Below are positions 12,283-24,104 of a stretch of DNA of 64,000 bases, in pieces. The stretch lies in assembly GCA_038503035.1 (NCBI GenBank), contig JAVSML010001084.1, positions 132,817 to 196,816 on the forward strand, given 5' to 3'. The stretch's first letter is position 1. Each line of letters begins with the position of its first letter. The notes under the pieces are model-generated. The model saw only the letters and a program-made list of their open reading frames with translations, was not told where the DNA came from and ran no database searches. The position numbers and the translations under genes were made by a program. Source of the DNA: Crocodylus rhombifer. Taxonomy: Eukaryota; Chordata; Crocodylia; Crocodylidae.

Positions 12283-12530
12283 CATAGATTTCAGACATTA
12301 GGGGCTGGAACGGGCCTCATGAGATCAAATCCAGCCCCTTGCCACAGGCGCTGCCTGGGCAGAGGGGAGGGAGGCAGGCCTTGGCCAGGCTGCCTGGCCC
12401 AGGGCGGTATAGGCTTATTTTGAGTTTAATGAGGTCCATCAGTTCCTTGTTGAGCCAAGGGGGCAGATCAGCAGTGAATCTAGTTTCTCTATTACAGGGT
12501 ACCTGCTTCCGTTTGTACTTATTACTGCAA
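12283..12530 (-). mobile_element. CR1 fragment, internally deleted, minus orientation
   Basis: The left end (12283-12340) matches the CR1 3' end in reverse (CATAGATTTCAGACATTAGG, then GGAACGGGCCTCATGAGATC). Further right, the minus frame reads DLPPWLNKELMDLIKLK. This is the CR1 ORF2 linker between endonuclease and reverse transcriptase (compare PPWLTKSIWE in the 53.9-kb copy). Most of ORF2 is missing between them. A 53-nt GC-rich block (12350-12402) lies in the gap and is shared with 10313-10361. Confidence 0.6.
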
Positions 12531-14990
12531 AACAAGACTTCATGTACACTTTGCTAGACTTTTGAAGGCACTGCTTATTTTTTCCATTCCTTCAGGCCCA
12601 TGCAAGGAGGTGAACAGAGATACAAGGACAAGGGACTACTGAACAAAAACCAGGTGTATGATCACACTTTTAACATACAGTCTACCAAGGATGGTCTCTC
12701 GAGTGGGTAGTTTGGATGAATACTAATTATTTATTTTTATTAAGTTTGACAACTTTAAAGCAGCTCAATGTTAAAATGGATTTTCTATTAAACTTTTATG
12801 CAAATTTTAAGAAGTGAGTAGAGATTTATGTCCATATAGCACCAGTAGATTAAGATTCAGTATACACAAGTAAAAGTGTAAAATAAAAATTGATCTTCAC
12901 TAGATCAGCAAAGATTATGACCTCTCCAGCTGAGTTTCTGCATGGTATTTTACCACTGTAGAAAGCAATCTACATTCTCCTCACTTACTGCTGTCTCTAA
13001 CCTTGAATACATTTGTCCTAACAAAGTTAGAGACCAGTAACAACTAAAATGACTTGTCACTTCAGAAGTACAAGGATTCTGTTGCAATTTGCTACAGCAG
13101 ACTTGGGCAAGCGCACAGGTCTGTTGGGAGTGAACTGTGTTGTTGGGTGGGATTACTGCTGCAAACACTTCCTCAGCACTTGGAGCTGAAGAATGTACTT
13201 CCTCCATGGTTAATAATTTTAAACAATAAAAGCAGATGTTGTAATTTTCATATAGATAAATACAATCAAATTTAGAAGAATCTAGCCAAGTCACCTCACT
13301 TCTGGGGAAAAAAGCACCAAAACAGCAATCTGTGCCATAATTTATATGCGTAAATATCAATTCACTTGCTCTTTACAGAGGACATACTTAATTATACCTT
13401 CATAAGCCAGCTGTGAGGGGGTTACAGCTCTTGTAAAATATTTAATAAAACCAGAGGACGCACCAATTTTAAGAAATACTTCCCTTTCACAACTAAACCT
13501 CCATCCGGACAGCTGTGGAAGAGATCTCCCATCACAAAACCTACTGGTTTGGCAGTAATAGGGAGTTAATACTATGTGTAAACATGCTGAACAAGTTAAA
13601 TGCACTGCAGGCTACTTAATCAAGGAAAGCGAGGCAGAGATCTACTGCTTGCATCAGTGTTTACAGAACTTGTGGAAACATGTTTAGCAATAGAATGGGG
13701 AGCATCTATATTTTACTGTACAATGGCTCTAAATCATTAGGTCTAAAACTTTGATTTACTAGACAGTTAAACAGGGAAAATGATGGGTTCTAAATTGAGG
13801 TTAAATACGTCTTACTCAAAATACAGTTGAGTCAGTTGTACTGGCACTATCTGCTTTATCATGGGAGCTGCTATATCCAGAATTACTGGTCTTCTGTAAA
13901 GCTCTGAGAACCCAGTAGCAATGGGAATTTTAGGAGGAAACAACCTCCAATCTGGACCTTCTTGTTTCAATGGGTTCTCAGATCTTTTAGATGCTCTCTT
14001 ACAAAGTTGGCATCTGCTGGAGATGACTGTGGTATAACAAAAATAAACAGATCTATGAGTAGCTGAAGCACTTTCTTCTAAATATAGTATTTAGAACCTT
14101 TTCTCTTCTCTTTCGTACCAATGTGGTTATTTAGTTAAAGTCAGTTTGACTGGTTTCTGCAAAGAAAAAAAAATTATCATAGTATCCAGGATTTGTTTGG
14201 TTGGGTTTTTCTGGTAGGGGAGAAAGGGGAAGGGAGGAGAGGAGAGTGGAATAAACTGAATAGAATATGTAAAACTGTCATAAATTTCTGATGCTGCACC
14301 CATGCTGCAAAAGCTGGTGTTAAGTCTCCTGAAGAGTTAAGTAACCTAGAATTGAATGCTAGTCTGCTAATAATCACCAAGGAGTTTACCTCCAACAGTG
14401 AGCATTATTCATCTGTTGGTTGGCCATGTCTACACTTGTGCTTTATTTCCCAATAGACAAATTAGCGGCAGAGTAAAGAGTCACCGTCTGCATGTGTTAC
14501 AGTAGTATGCCACAGTAAACTAATTAACACCACCACCAATTAACCCCACTGTTGGGGACAGCATCATCTTATGGCAGAGTAATTAACTGCAATTAAATGC
14601 ATGTGTAAATGCTGATCATGAGTGTAAACTGTGCCCAGTCATCCCAGCCAGCAGGGGGCCAGAATCCTGTCTGCCACCTAGACACATGGCTCTGCAGTTT
14701 CAGCACCCTTGTGCCCCAGCCAACCTCTCTACCACCACCACCTGAGGCAGAACAGGGCAGGAGTGGCCCTGGCATAAACTGCTCCACCCAGGCACACGCA
14801 TAGGAGGCTGTACCTGGGAGTAGTTTATTCTGGCTCAAACTGCTCCAGAACATATTGCTTCAAACTAACTGCACATGAACGTGCACCCATTGTCTTCTAA
14901 ATGCGAGCCAAACTACTTCCTGTCTACGATAGAAGATTCAGAAAACCAACTCTCCTCTTTGCCCCTCCCCCCTTACACATACTTATAGAT

Positions 14991-16576
14991 CAGGGGCGGG
15001 CAAAATATGGCCCGCAGGCTGTATCTGGGACCACAAGGTCATTCTATCCAGCCCACAGGGCCCCTAAAATATTTAGAATATTAGTATTTATCTGCCTTGG
15101 GTTCCTGTTATTTCTGACAGGAACCAAGGGCAGTAGGACCCAGGGGAAGCCCTGGTGGGCTCCCACAACATCAGGCCCCCCCCAGCCCCACCCCCCAGGC
15201 CTTCTGGCCTGGGACCATGTGGTTGCCCTGCACCAGAACCTCAGGTGGCAGGAGTGTGTGAAGGAGGGCAGGGGAGGACCCTGGGGAAAAGCGACCCCTC
15301 ACCTGCTCCATGACCCATGTTGCAGCTGCTCACAGCCTGCCTGGGGCTGCCTGTGCCTGCTCACAACAGCCCCGCGTAGGCTGTGAATAGCTGCAGCACA
15401 GTGCTGGCCATGGGGTGGGGGAAGGGCCGCTTTTCCCCAGGCTCCTTCCCTGCTCTTTCCCAGCATGGAGGAAAGCAGCCCTTCCCCTGCCCTGTGGCCA
15501 GTGCTCTCTCCTCCAGCCACTAGTAGCCCATGTGGAGCTGTCCCGAGCAGGCACAGGCAGCCCCAGGCAGGCTGAGAGTGGCTGCAGCACAGGGTGCCAG
15601 CCACGGCAGGCAAGGGGCCACTTTTGTTCCCCTGTGCTCAGCACCAGTTTGTAACCTGGCCTTACTGCCAGCCTGGGCCCTGCACTGGCTCTGGGCTCAC
15701 CTGTCAGGGCCATGTATGGCGACAGCAGCTGCAGCACTCCCACTTGCTGCGCCAGGCACTGTTTGCCATTGTCGCCTGTGAGCTGCCCAGTGCCTGAGCT
15801 CCAGGTGGGCAGCAGCAGCAAACACTGCCCAGCATGGCAAGTGGGGGTGGGGGGAGAGAAGGGGCCACAGCTGCTGCCACCGCACGCAGCCCCAACAGGC
15901 GATCCTGGAGCCTGCAGGGCCCAGGCTGGAAGCAGGGGCAGGTTCCAAGCTGGTGCTGAGTTTGGGGAGAAAAGCGGCTCCTCGCCCACCCCATGCCTGG
16001 CACTCCATACTGTGGCTGCTCGCAGCCTGCATTGGGCTGCCAGTGCCTGCTCAGGACAGCTCCATGCAGGCTGCGAGTAGCTGCAGCAGGGAGCACCAGC
16101 CATGGGGCAGGCAAGGGGCCGCTTTTCCCTACACTCAACACCAGCTTTTTCCCAGCTGGTGAGCAGGGAGTCAGGGTTGTGCAATGCCCCCGACCTGTAC
16201 CGTGGGGCTGGGGGCCACTGGGAGTGGGCAGGTGCGGCAGCCAGCAGGAGCACGGGGCCCACACAGGTGTCCCAGGTCCAGCGCCAGCAGGGCCCAGAGC
16301 AGGGTGGCAGGACCATGGGGTTCCAGCTGGCAGGGACCCTATGAAGCTGGGCCAGCTCCCCCTCTCCCTGCTGGTGCAGCCCAGCCCCGCTCCACAGACC
16401 CCTGCCAGCCTGTGCCCCGCTTTGGGCCCCACCAGTGCTGGCCCTGGGACATTGATCCCAAGATGGTGACCAGGAGGTGGGGCACATGTCAAAGGGCAGG
16501 GCTACCCATGTGGCCCTCAACAGCCTGCCAAAACTGGGTAAAGTAGCCCTCAACCCAAAATAATTGCCCATCCCCG
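14991..16576. mobile_element. hAT-type non-autonomous DNA transposon (1586 bp) with exact 8-bp target duplication
   Basis: Both flanks carry TTATAGAT (14983-14990 and 16577-16584). The inward-reading ends are CAGGGGCGGGCAAAATA and CGGGGATGGGCAATTAT, a standard hAT-like terminal repeat. The interior is strongly GC-rich and contains three or more diverged copies, in both orientations, of a module with AGCCTGC..GGGCTGCC, GCTGCAGCA and GGGGCCGCTTTT. The modules lie near 15.33-15.47, 15.53-15.63 and 16.02-16.13 kb. The longest open frame (413 codons, minus strand) is Gly/Ala/Pro/Ser-rich translation of this repeat, with no transposase motif. The element appears to have lost its transposase and filled with GC-rich repeats. 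Confidence 0.9.
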
Positions 16577-19500
16577 TTATAGATAGTACAATATGCTGTG
16601 GCTTGTAGACTCAACTATTAAATGTTCTTCTGGAAAGATTTCAGTGATTTGGTGGGAAAGGCAGGGGGAATAAAAAGATCACTAAAAACTTTCAGCTATA
16701 GTTGCCTTTAAGGAGCTAAAAGAACATTTTAAAAGGGGGCAAAGCAGGGATGGGGGGGAAGCAGCAAGAAAGTTGTAAGAATTAAGAGCTAAAGGAGCTC
16801 TGTCTACAGGCTGATTAGGCTATTACTTCAGATGGAAATAAAACACGTATATACAAGTTCAGAAGAAAAAAACTGAAGAAAGGGTAGTTTAAAATTCAGA
16901 CAATGGCTTTTCCTGCTGAAAGCAAGTAGCACTGAGATTAAAATCACTCTTAAATGATAAATCTACAATGCCATATTAACAGCTGGACCATTTCATAAGG
17001 CTCGTAAACAGCAAAGGTTTTTTTTAGTTCACCAAATACCAGGATATCAGTGTGAATTATGTATACACATGTATTTTTGATATAATGCTTTTTCCTCACA
17101 ACCTCAAATAGAGCTTTCCTTACATGACTGAGTTAGTAATGTGGCTGACGTGCTAGCTCTGTGACAGTTAGGGATGTCACCAACTGCCGTGTGGAAAGAA
17201 ACACTCTACTCAGCTATCAGCAAGTAATAAACCTTTCAGTTCACATCTTTCAGTTTCCAGCACAGTTGATGCATCACAACATGTTCTTACTCTAGAGTTT
17301 CAGGAAAACTGATGAGCAGAATGGATATAGCTGCCTTTTCCAGTATTACAAGAATTACATTCAATAAGCGTAACTGCTTAAAGGAGTAATTAAAAGCTCT
17401 CAACTAGTTCCTTTCACATATGATCAATGCAAATTTCTCACTTAAACTTTGTGGATGAGTAGAAAAGTACTTTTAAGCATCAGGGGTAAGGCATTTTTGG
17501 ATAGAGGCAGCTACTCTCCCCCCGCCCCCCGTGCCAGTTGTGAAAGGCCCATTCGGTTGCTTAAAAGGGCTTCCCTAGAAAAAGCGATTCTTCCTCTATT
17601 TTACCCCAAGTAATAAAAACAGCTGCTAGGAAATAGCCTGTCCCCGGGCTCTACTGAACCACCCAGTTTACCAAAAATTCCTCTTTCAGTCCTGTAGAAG
17701 AAACTTTCACAAAAAAAGCGATTCGTTTGGCTCCATCAAACACCGCTGCAGAAAAGGATATCGTGCTTCGAGTTGTTTACGTTCAGAGCTCTGGGCTAAA
17801 AAGCCCACTGACTCATCAAAATTCCAGGAGCCATTATAGCTCCATCAATCAGCCTGAACAAACTCGTAACAAATGTTTTAGCAAATGTTCATACCGGTTT
17901 AAAATCAAAAGCTTGATATACAGTACATCAGGTTTTGCTTCTTTTTTAGGTATTGACCCCACCTATAGTGTTAATAGCTATAAGTCTGGTACAGGAAATC
18001 TAGCATTTGCCTAACAAGTCAAATATTTCATTCAAACACTATTTTTAAGAAGTATGGAAAGAATCTGCAAACAGCTTGGACCTCCCTTTTTTTCCACTGG
18101 TTTAAAAAGTATGAAGGCCCAAGAGATTTACCTCCTAAATTTAGGAATTAGAAAATTAAAGTTGCCCTAGCTCATTTAAGAGACAAGAGAGGTGACAGTA
18201 TCATGACTGTCAAAGTAACAGTGTAATTAAAATGACTTGTCTATTTAAAACTTGTTAACAGCTACACAATTTCAACATAAGCATCCTTAAGGAGGGCCCA
18301 TTACAACTTACTCCGAAACATCAAGTCCATAGCAGGCACAAACATTACAATTAACAGCCGAATAGATAATATCTTTAAAAAATTCAACCACCCTGCTCCT
18401 TCATTTCAATTGCTAGTGCTCATAAAACATTAAAGAAAAGTAGAAGTTCAATTTCACCCCTCACCCTTCTGTAAATATTAGAAGCAATTCATTTTGTGCA
18501 ATGTTACATGTTGTAACAATGTTTTTAAAATTATTGGCATCCATATGTTAAATTGAAATTTATGCAAAAGCAAAAATGTTTCAACTCAGATTGAAAGCGA
18601 TTAGTAAAGGTTCATTCCTGTCCCACATTAAGAACTACAACTGGTGTTACAATGTATGCAAGTTAACATTTGCAAGTTCCATAGAGGAGGTTTTATTCAA
18701 GTTTGGTTTAGCTGCATGTACATACCCTTAATGTGTGTACTCATAATCTGTCTACATGATCTTTAGGGGTTCCTTCATTTACATTTTTTTTCTTTTCCCA
18801 AATCACTTAGTTTATCTAAAGTACTTGGACTGATAAAATAGCTCAAGGTAATCTTACCCTGTAGGCGGCCCCTTAATATTTTTAGCAAAAAGATGATACA
18901 TATACATAAACACACACACTTAAATATAAAAGTCTGCCTCCAGCTGTGTTCCCCACCCTCTAAGAATTTAATCTTGCATCTTTTGATACATAGAGTTAAA
19001 TTATACATATGGCATTTTAGTTTCTTGCACTTCTCCAGCTGCCTTCAGGTAGTATACTTTTTCTATTGACAACACCAACTAGAACAGTAATAAAATGACA
19101 TCTCGTACAGAATACTTTAAGATAGCAGGATCAGTTTTGGAACTTTGCTTTAAAAATGAGAGATGATCTTTTCAGACAACTCAGTTTGACCAAAACTGAC
19201 ATATTAGTATTTAATGCACTTAATCCAATATATTAATCTAATTGGGTCATGAGGCTCCCTGGCCTTCTCTTGAAGGTCACCTGAAAGGGACACCAGACTA
19301 TGAGAACTTGAATTAAGATTTCAACTCACAAGCCATATTTAGATGATATTGATTTTAAATTCCAAAATCTAAGAACTTGAGTTTGGCTGTCACTCTTTAG
19401 AACAAAGAGGTAGAACAGTTTCATGCATGAAATACAAAATGTCAATGTTTGGGAATAGTGGTGTCCCCAGTTCATGAAAAAACATTAATGAGTGGCTGAA

Positions 19501-19605
19501 AAATTCATTAACTCTTGTTCTTTCAGAGCTATAAAAAAAAAAAAGTTTATCCTTAGGTGTCACCCAAACACAGATTTTTGGTACTTGTGGTTGCATTGAC
19601 TGAGC
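16577..19605. other. PPP2R3B: Intronic sequence without recognised gene or element
   Basis: This is AT-rich intron sequence. No exon with plausible borders and no transposon end with a matching partner was found. Confidence 0.6.
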
Positions 19606-20178
19606 TAGAGCTGTCCAACTTCTAGAAGGGCTGGGAACTGTAGGCCCCCCAGCCATACAGGCTCCAAACCCTTGGGCTTCACACCACACCACACCACACC
19701 CTCTCTCCGCCACCCTGCCCTGCTTCCCCATGTGCCATGCGAGTCCCCACACCGTCACCACAGTGTCGGCTACAAATGCACGTTGAGAGCCCTCTTCTCC
19801 CTGCCACACTGCATGGGACCCCAATAACCCACACAAGACCAACAAGTCCTTTGGCTTCAATACATCAAATCATACAGCACTTTCATATGTGTGGGCACAG
19901 CAGTGTGGTTCCACTACATGGTGAATGACTCCCATTGCACTGTACTGGTACCAATGCCACAGAAGGTCCCCATGTCCATGTGCTGCATTGGCATGCCCCA
20001 CCCCCAGGGGTTCTAGTAGGCAGCAGAAGCTGGAGGAGCCTGGCGACTTCAGCAGCAGCAGCGGCAGCAGCAAGAGAGCAAAAAGGAGGGAGTAACATCC
20101 AGACCAGGAGCCCAGGGGCTGCAGTTTAACCCCTAGGGGACTGCATGTGGTTTATGGGCCACAAACTGAACAGCCCTG
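19606..20178. mobile_element. hAT-type element (573 bp) with decayed target duplication
   Basis: The left end TAGAGCTGTCCAACTTCTAG and the right end, read inward, CAGGGCTGTTCAGTTTGTGG belong to the same terminal family as 903-1256. The flanking octamers GACTGAGC and GATTAGGC agree at 5 of 8 positions, with only transitions, as expected for an old duplication. The interior has a (CCACA)n-like tract near 19681-19700 and a CAG-rich run near 20052-20075. Confidence 0.7.
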
Positions 20179-20901
20179 GATTAGGCAATCCTAGCTAGGC
20201 TAGTACATTTCGGGAAGAAAAAGTTACAAGACAGTTTGCTTAAAAGCACCCATATTCTGAAGAATGTACACAAATCAGCAGCATTTCTATTATGTACTCC
20301 TAATTAAACTCTTCACAAAATAGTAGACTTAACACAATGGCTGCAAAGTAGCAATTAGGCACACACGATGCATAGCAACAACTTCTCAACTGCAGTCATT
20401 AGACCCAAACACAGAGTTTGAAATGTTAGTGCCTTAAAGCACCTCATATTACGCAACTCAAAATATAGATACCAATAAATGCACTTGTGTTTGAGTAAAG
20501 CTTTATTTAGCCTACTTCCACTTGTTTTTGTGCACCTACTTTCAGCAAGGAATAAAATATAGCTTGTATAGAAGTGTGCACAGTGCAAGGGAAATACTAT
20601 AGTATTAAACATGCCACGCTTATCAATTCATAAACATCTGCAGAGGTTATGCATGTGGTTATTATGCTAAATAACTTAAATATTTATTTTGGCTTGCAAC
20701 AAGTTCACAATTCAAAACAGCAGGAAAGTGCAATAGAAGTCCCTCCCTTCAATATAATATTTGTGCTTTTTAAAACAAACACCCACCCAAAGTCACTCAA
20801 ATATGCCTACTTAACTTTTTTCCAGTCATAAAAAACATGACAGGCTTGAAAGTTATGCCTTCACAAGGAGAAGCATTATTATACAAAAGACACAAACAAA
20901 C

Positions 20902-21033
20902 CTGGACTTGCTGGAAAGCTTTCAGTCTCTTCTTAAATCTAGAAGGTAAAACAAAATCACATCCTCGAGCTAGCAATGCCAATTCCTTTCTTAGATCAGG
21001 ATCTTGTCTCAAGGAAATCTCCTTTATCCTCAT
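20902..21033 (-). CDS. PPP2R3B: PPP2R3B alternative first coding exon (short PR48/PR72-type N-terminus, 44 codons)
   Basis: Starting at the ATG at 21033-21031, the exon encodes 44 residues beginning MRIKEISLRQDPDLRKEL, then LLARGCDFVLPSRFKKRL, and ending AFQQVQ at the donor CAG/GTTTGT (20901). The paralogue PPP2R3A makes PR72 from an alternative first exon that also contributes exactly 44 unique residues, so the ATG choice is supported by length and sequence. The donor is phase 0 and joins in frame to the shared exon at 680 (AKKEEPLPP). Upstream there is no good phase-0 acceptor, only a weak ATAAAG. The exon is therefore better read as a first exon with its own promoter than as an internal exon. 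An in-frame ATG five codons earlier (21048) is an alternative start. The exon encodes the basic FKKRLKAF segment preceding the FYFP motif. Confidence 0.88.
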
Positions 21034-21728
21034 GCTTTCAGATTTCATATAATGTCTGTATGTGCCAGTCCAGGCTCTCAAGTGCCGGTCGTAAATATAG
21101 CAGAGCCCTTCTGTTATCACAGTGCCACTTAAAGCAGCAGCTGCGCTTTAGTTGTGTGGTATTCGAAGAGAGCCAGCTCAACTAGCCTGCTCCATACATT
21201 AAAGGGAACTTGGCTGGGATCACAGCAGACTGGAAAGGCACTTTGGGGGCCTGCCCTCTGCATGCATTCCAGAATCTAAACAAGATAGTACGGTTCCCCA
21301 AACAGGTTGTTTCTTTCCATCGATATAAACTCTTCCCACTTTTTTTTTTTTCTTTAAAAACACAACCCTGAAGGAATGTAAAGATGCCAGTGTTGGGCGG
21401 TTTGTAGCTACCACTAAGACCTCCTATTTCCTTCGGTCACAAAATGCTAACTTCAGCTACATGTCACTGAAGACTAAATTCTTATTACACAGCAAATACA
21501 TTCCTTCCAAGTCCTCCAGCTCTTTATCAGGGGACTGCCATGTTAGAATGCATAAGGAAAGAACTGCAAGATAAATTACAATTAAACTTGCAGAGATAAA
21601 TTTCGTTTCATGAAATGAAAATTATGCACTTGTCTGTAATGTTGCAATATGAGTCTGCATTCACAGTCAAGTGATTTCTACCTGAACTGTTTACAAAAAA
21701 CAGGAATAAAAAACAGTGGAACGCTATT

Positions 21729-21751
21729 AAAAAAAAAAAAAAAAAAAAAAA
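21729..21751. repeat. Poly(A) tract, 23 bases
   Basis: This is a pure A run in intron sequence. No retroposon body was recognised next to it. Confidence 0.95.
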
Positions 21752-22524
21752 TCAAGACTTGCAGATAGCAAGCTAAAACTAGGAAAGAGAAGATTTAGTG
21801 ATGGGACTTCAAAGTGCTTAGTCAGGACAAAATTTTCTTGCCTAAATAAAAGTATGCTAGTGTCAAATGAAGACACACCCTAAAGGAAACTTCACTGATC
21901 GTGTTTCAACAGCATTACAGTTAGGAGCTGCCAATCTCAGGCCCTTATTTTTCAATTTATTGTAGCTCTTTAGGGCTGAGGCTTCATTAGAGTACAGAAA
22001 ATCCTCCCAAATTAACTGATAAATAGTATTGCTTTAAAGTTAAACTAAGAGAATGGCATCCTGTTTACCATCCCCATTCAGTATATAAGAAGTTTCAGTT
22101 CTCCCCTACATTTTTGTGGGTTTTTAAAAAGTTTTTAAACTACATATGCCGCAACTTTGTATGCATCCAAGTAACTGAACTATTATGCAGCACAGCAGGT
22201 ATATTACACACATGCAAAAAGAAAACTTAAGACTTTTTGTAAGCAAGGAAGTTACAGACGCTAATGTGACCACAAGTCTTAGTTTTTAATACATAAAACA
22301 GAGAAATTGAAATTGGGCCTCCTTACAGGGCCGCAGAACACTGGAAAGCAACAACGGACAAAAGGTGGGAAACTAATGAATATTTATTTGTGTTAGATGA
22401 AGAGCATTTCATTTTCCCTGATCACTTTGACCTTGGTATGAAGTATTTTTCTGGAAAGTGAGGGTATAAGCAATGAACAGACTAGGTGAGAGTCAGACAT
22501 GTTGGGGACGGTATGGATTAAAAG

Positions 22525-23095
22525 TAGGGGTACACAAAGATTTTGGGGGCCGATACCGATAGTTGATTTTTAAGGAGGCATATCGACTGATACCAATCTG
22601 CTTCCTAATACAGCTGCATCCAGCTGCTAAGTCTGTTGTGGTAGAAGGGGAGCGGGAGAGGAAAGGGGCATAGGGGAGCAGATCAATGCCCCCCACAGTG
22701 GGAGAGGAGTGGGCCTGGGGCAGGGCAGGGCAGAGGATGGAGCCATGGATTGTCTGGGAAGCAGCTGCTGCCGCTGTGTGCACCCTGGGAGGGCATGGGC
22801 TCATGAAGCTGCATAGGCATGGGTGGGGTGGGCTGCAGCTGTGAGCTGGGGCCAGAGCTGTGCCAGGCTGTTCCCGGTGAGGGGGGCTGGGAGGGATGTT
22901 ACTGGGCGGGGGGGCAGGTGGGCAGGCAAAGGGCTGCAGCCACCCAAAATTTCACCATAGCCTCCCCCCGCCCCTCCCACTGCTGCGCACCTCAAACGCA
23001 GCCTGGCTGAACCACCAGTCCGCAGCTGCGGCCTGCTCTGCCTGTGCCCCGTGCAGATCCTGTACTTGGGTCAAAGTTAGGGACTGAGACAAAGA
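22525..23095. repeat. hAT-like non-autonomous repeat, family shared with 23.3 and 28.7 kb
   Basis: The left end reads TAGGGGTACACAAAGATTTT, then GGCCGATACCGATAG. The right-hand end of the 28.65-29.62 kb repeat, read inward, has GTGCACTGTTAAAGATTTTT and GGCCAATACTGATC, so these are ends of one family. The GC-rich core includes CAGCCACCCAAAATTTC at about 22937. The same core recurs as ATTTTGGGGTGGCTG at about 29166, on the opposite strand. The right boundary and target duplication are not resolved. Confidence 0.55.
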
Positions 23096-23306
23096 AAAGT
23101 GTTTCATAGTTGGCAACCCCCCACCCTCCTAACAAAACAGAACCCTTGGCAGACTCCCAAAAACCCCATAAAGTGATATCTATAGAGACTGCAACAGATA
23201 TGAAAGAATTTCAACAACTGGTACAAAGATGCAGGATTGCTATCCTGAATGATCTGTATGACCTAGTGAAGCTGTTCAGGCTAAATTCAATCCTCATGCT
23301 GTAGCT

Positions 23307-24104
23307 TACGCATACCCCTATGGGTACTTAAAGAGGTCATAGCAGGTACAGAACTGATGTGGCTGATAATGTGATGTATGCTGTGTGCATGTGTACAGGC
23401 ACAGCACAGCATGCAGGTGGCCAGGAACACAGCCCAGCAGGGTGGAGATCAGCCAGGTCCGGCTGGTAAGTCTGCTGCGAGCGAAGGGGGAGGGGGGTAG
23501 CATGATTGAGGTTCCTGCAGTGAGGGAGGGAATAGGGCTGGGCACCGACTGAGCTGTGTGTAGGGGAGGCGGGGACAGCTCCTGCTGCTACCCACACCGG
23601 TCAGGGCATAGGGTAGAGTATGCCCCTGGATCTATGCATGGGGCGAGGGTGGGCAGGCAGGCAACAACAGTGCTGAAGGGGGCTTGAGGGACTACAGCAA
23701 GTTCTGGAGTAACTGCAGCCTCTCTTGTAGCCTCCCCTCTTAGCGCCGCCGCCGCCCATCCCAATGTAAGCTGGGCCAGCCTTAGCTGGGAAGTGCCTGG
23801 CGCACACCTGGCCCCAGGCCACAGCAGTAGTCTGCCCTGCCCTGTATGCAGATCTGGGGGCACATACACCCCATGCCCTCTTGGGGTGCATGCAGCAGCA
23901 GGAGCTGCCCCACACAAGCCATTCCATGCTCTGCCCAAGCTGTGAAGCACTTGCCCCTGCTCGAACCCCAGGGCTGCTCCGTCCCTCACCACAGGGACCT
24001 CAATCTGCTCCCCTCTTAAAAACAAGAAAAAATGTATAAAGGGGTACATGAGCTGAAACTGAGACAAAAGGGGTATACTTGTTAAAAAAGGTTGAAAACC
24101 CCTG
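23307..24104. mobile_element. hAT-type non-autonomous element (798 bp) with exact 8-bp target duplication
   Basis: CTGTAGCT flanks both sides (23299-23306 and 24105-24112). The right end, read inward, is CAGGGGTTTTCAACC followed by AAGTATACCCC. The left end starts directly in a related GCATACCCC segment, so the outermost left terminal bases seem lost or diverged. The GC-rich interior shares GCATGCAGGTGGCCAGGAA and AGCCCAGCAGG-type segments with the 28.7-kb repeat. It has no coding capacity. Confidence 0.8.

Larger units (their letters stand above)
681..20901 (-). other. PPP2R3B: PPP2R3B intron between alternative first exon and shared exon
   Basis: This intron of about 20.2 kb is bounded by the donor CAG/GTTTGT at 20901 and the acceptor at 681. 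No further exon with plausible borders was found in it. It contains hAT-type elements (903-1256, 14991-16576, 19606-20178), a GC-rich repeat near 1.6-2.3 kb, CR1 fragments at 9.25-10.25 and 12.28-12.5 kb, and a Gypsy-type relic at 10.75-11.09 kb. The stretches 2.4-9.2, 12.6-14.9 and 16.6-19.6 kb are AT-rich intron with only low-complexity tracts and small hairpins that I could identify. Confidence 0.75.

Noticed and set aside
15330..16571. 413-codon open frame on the minus strand
   Set aside because: It lies entirely within the GC-rich interior of a bounded hAT element, overlaps frames on the other strand, is Gly/Ala/Pro/Ser-rich and shows no domain.
19681..19700. CCACA-rich run as a telomere-like or satellite array
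   Set aside because: It is only about four units long and sits inside a hAT element.
20797..21120. Reading the alternative first exon as a 107-codon gene
   Set aside because: The C-terminal 38 or so codons lie beyond the donor in intron, and the frame's start is a GTG; the homologous protein starts at the ATG at 21033 and leaves at 20902.
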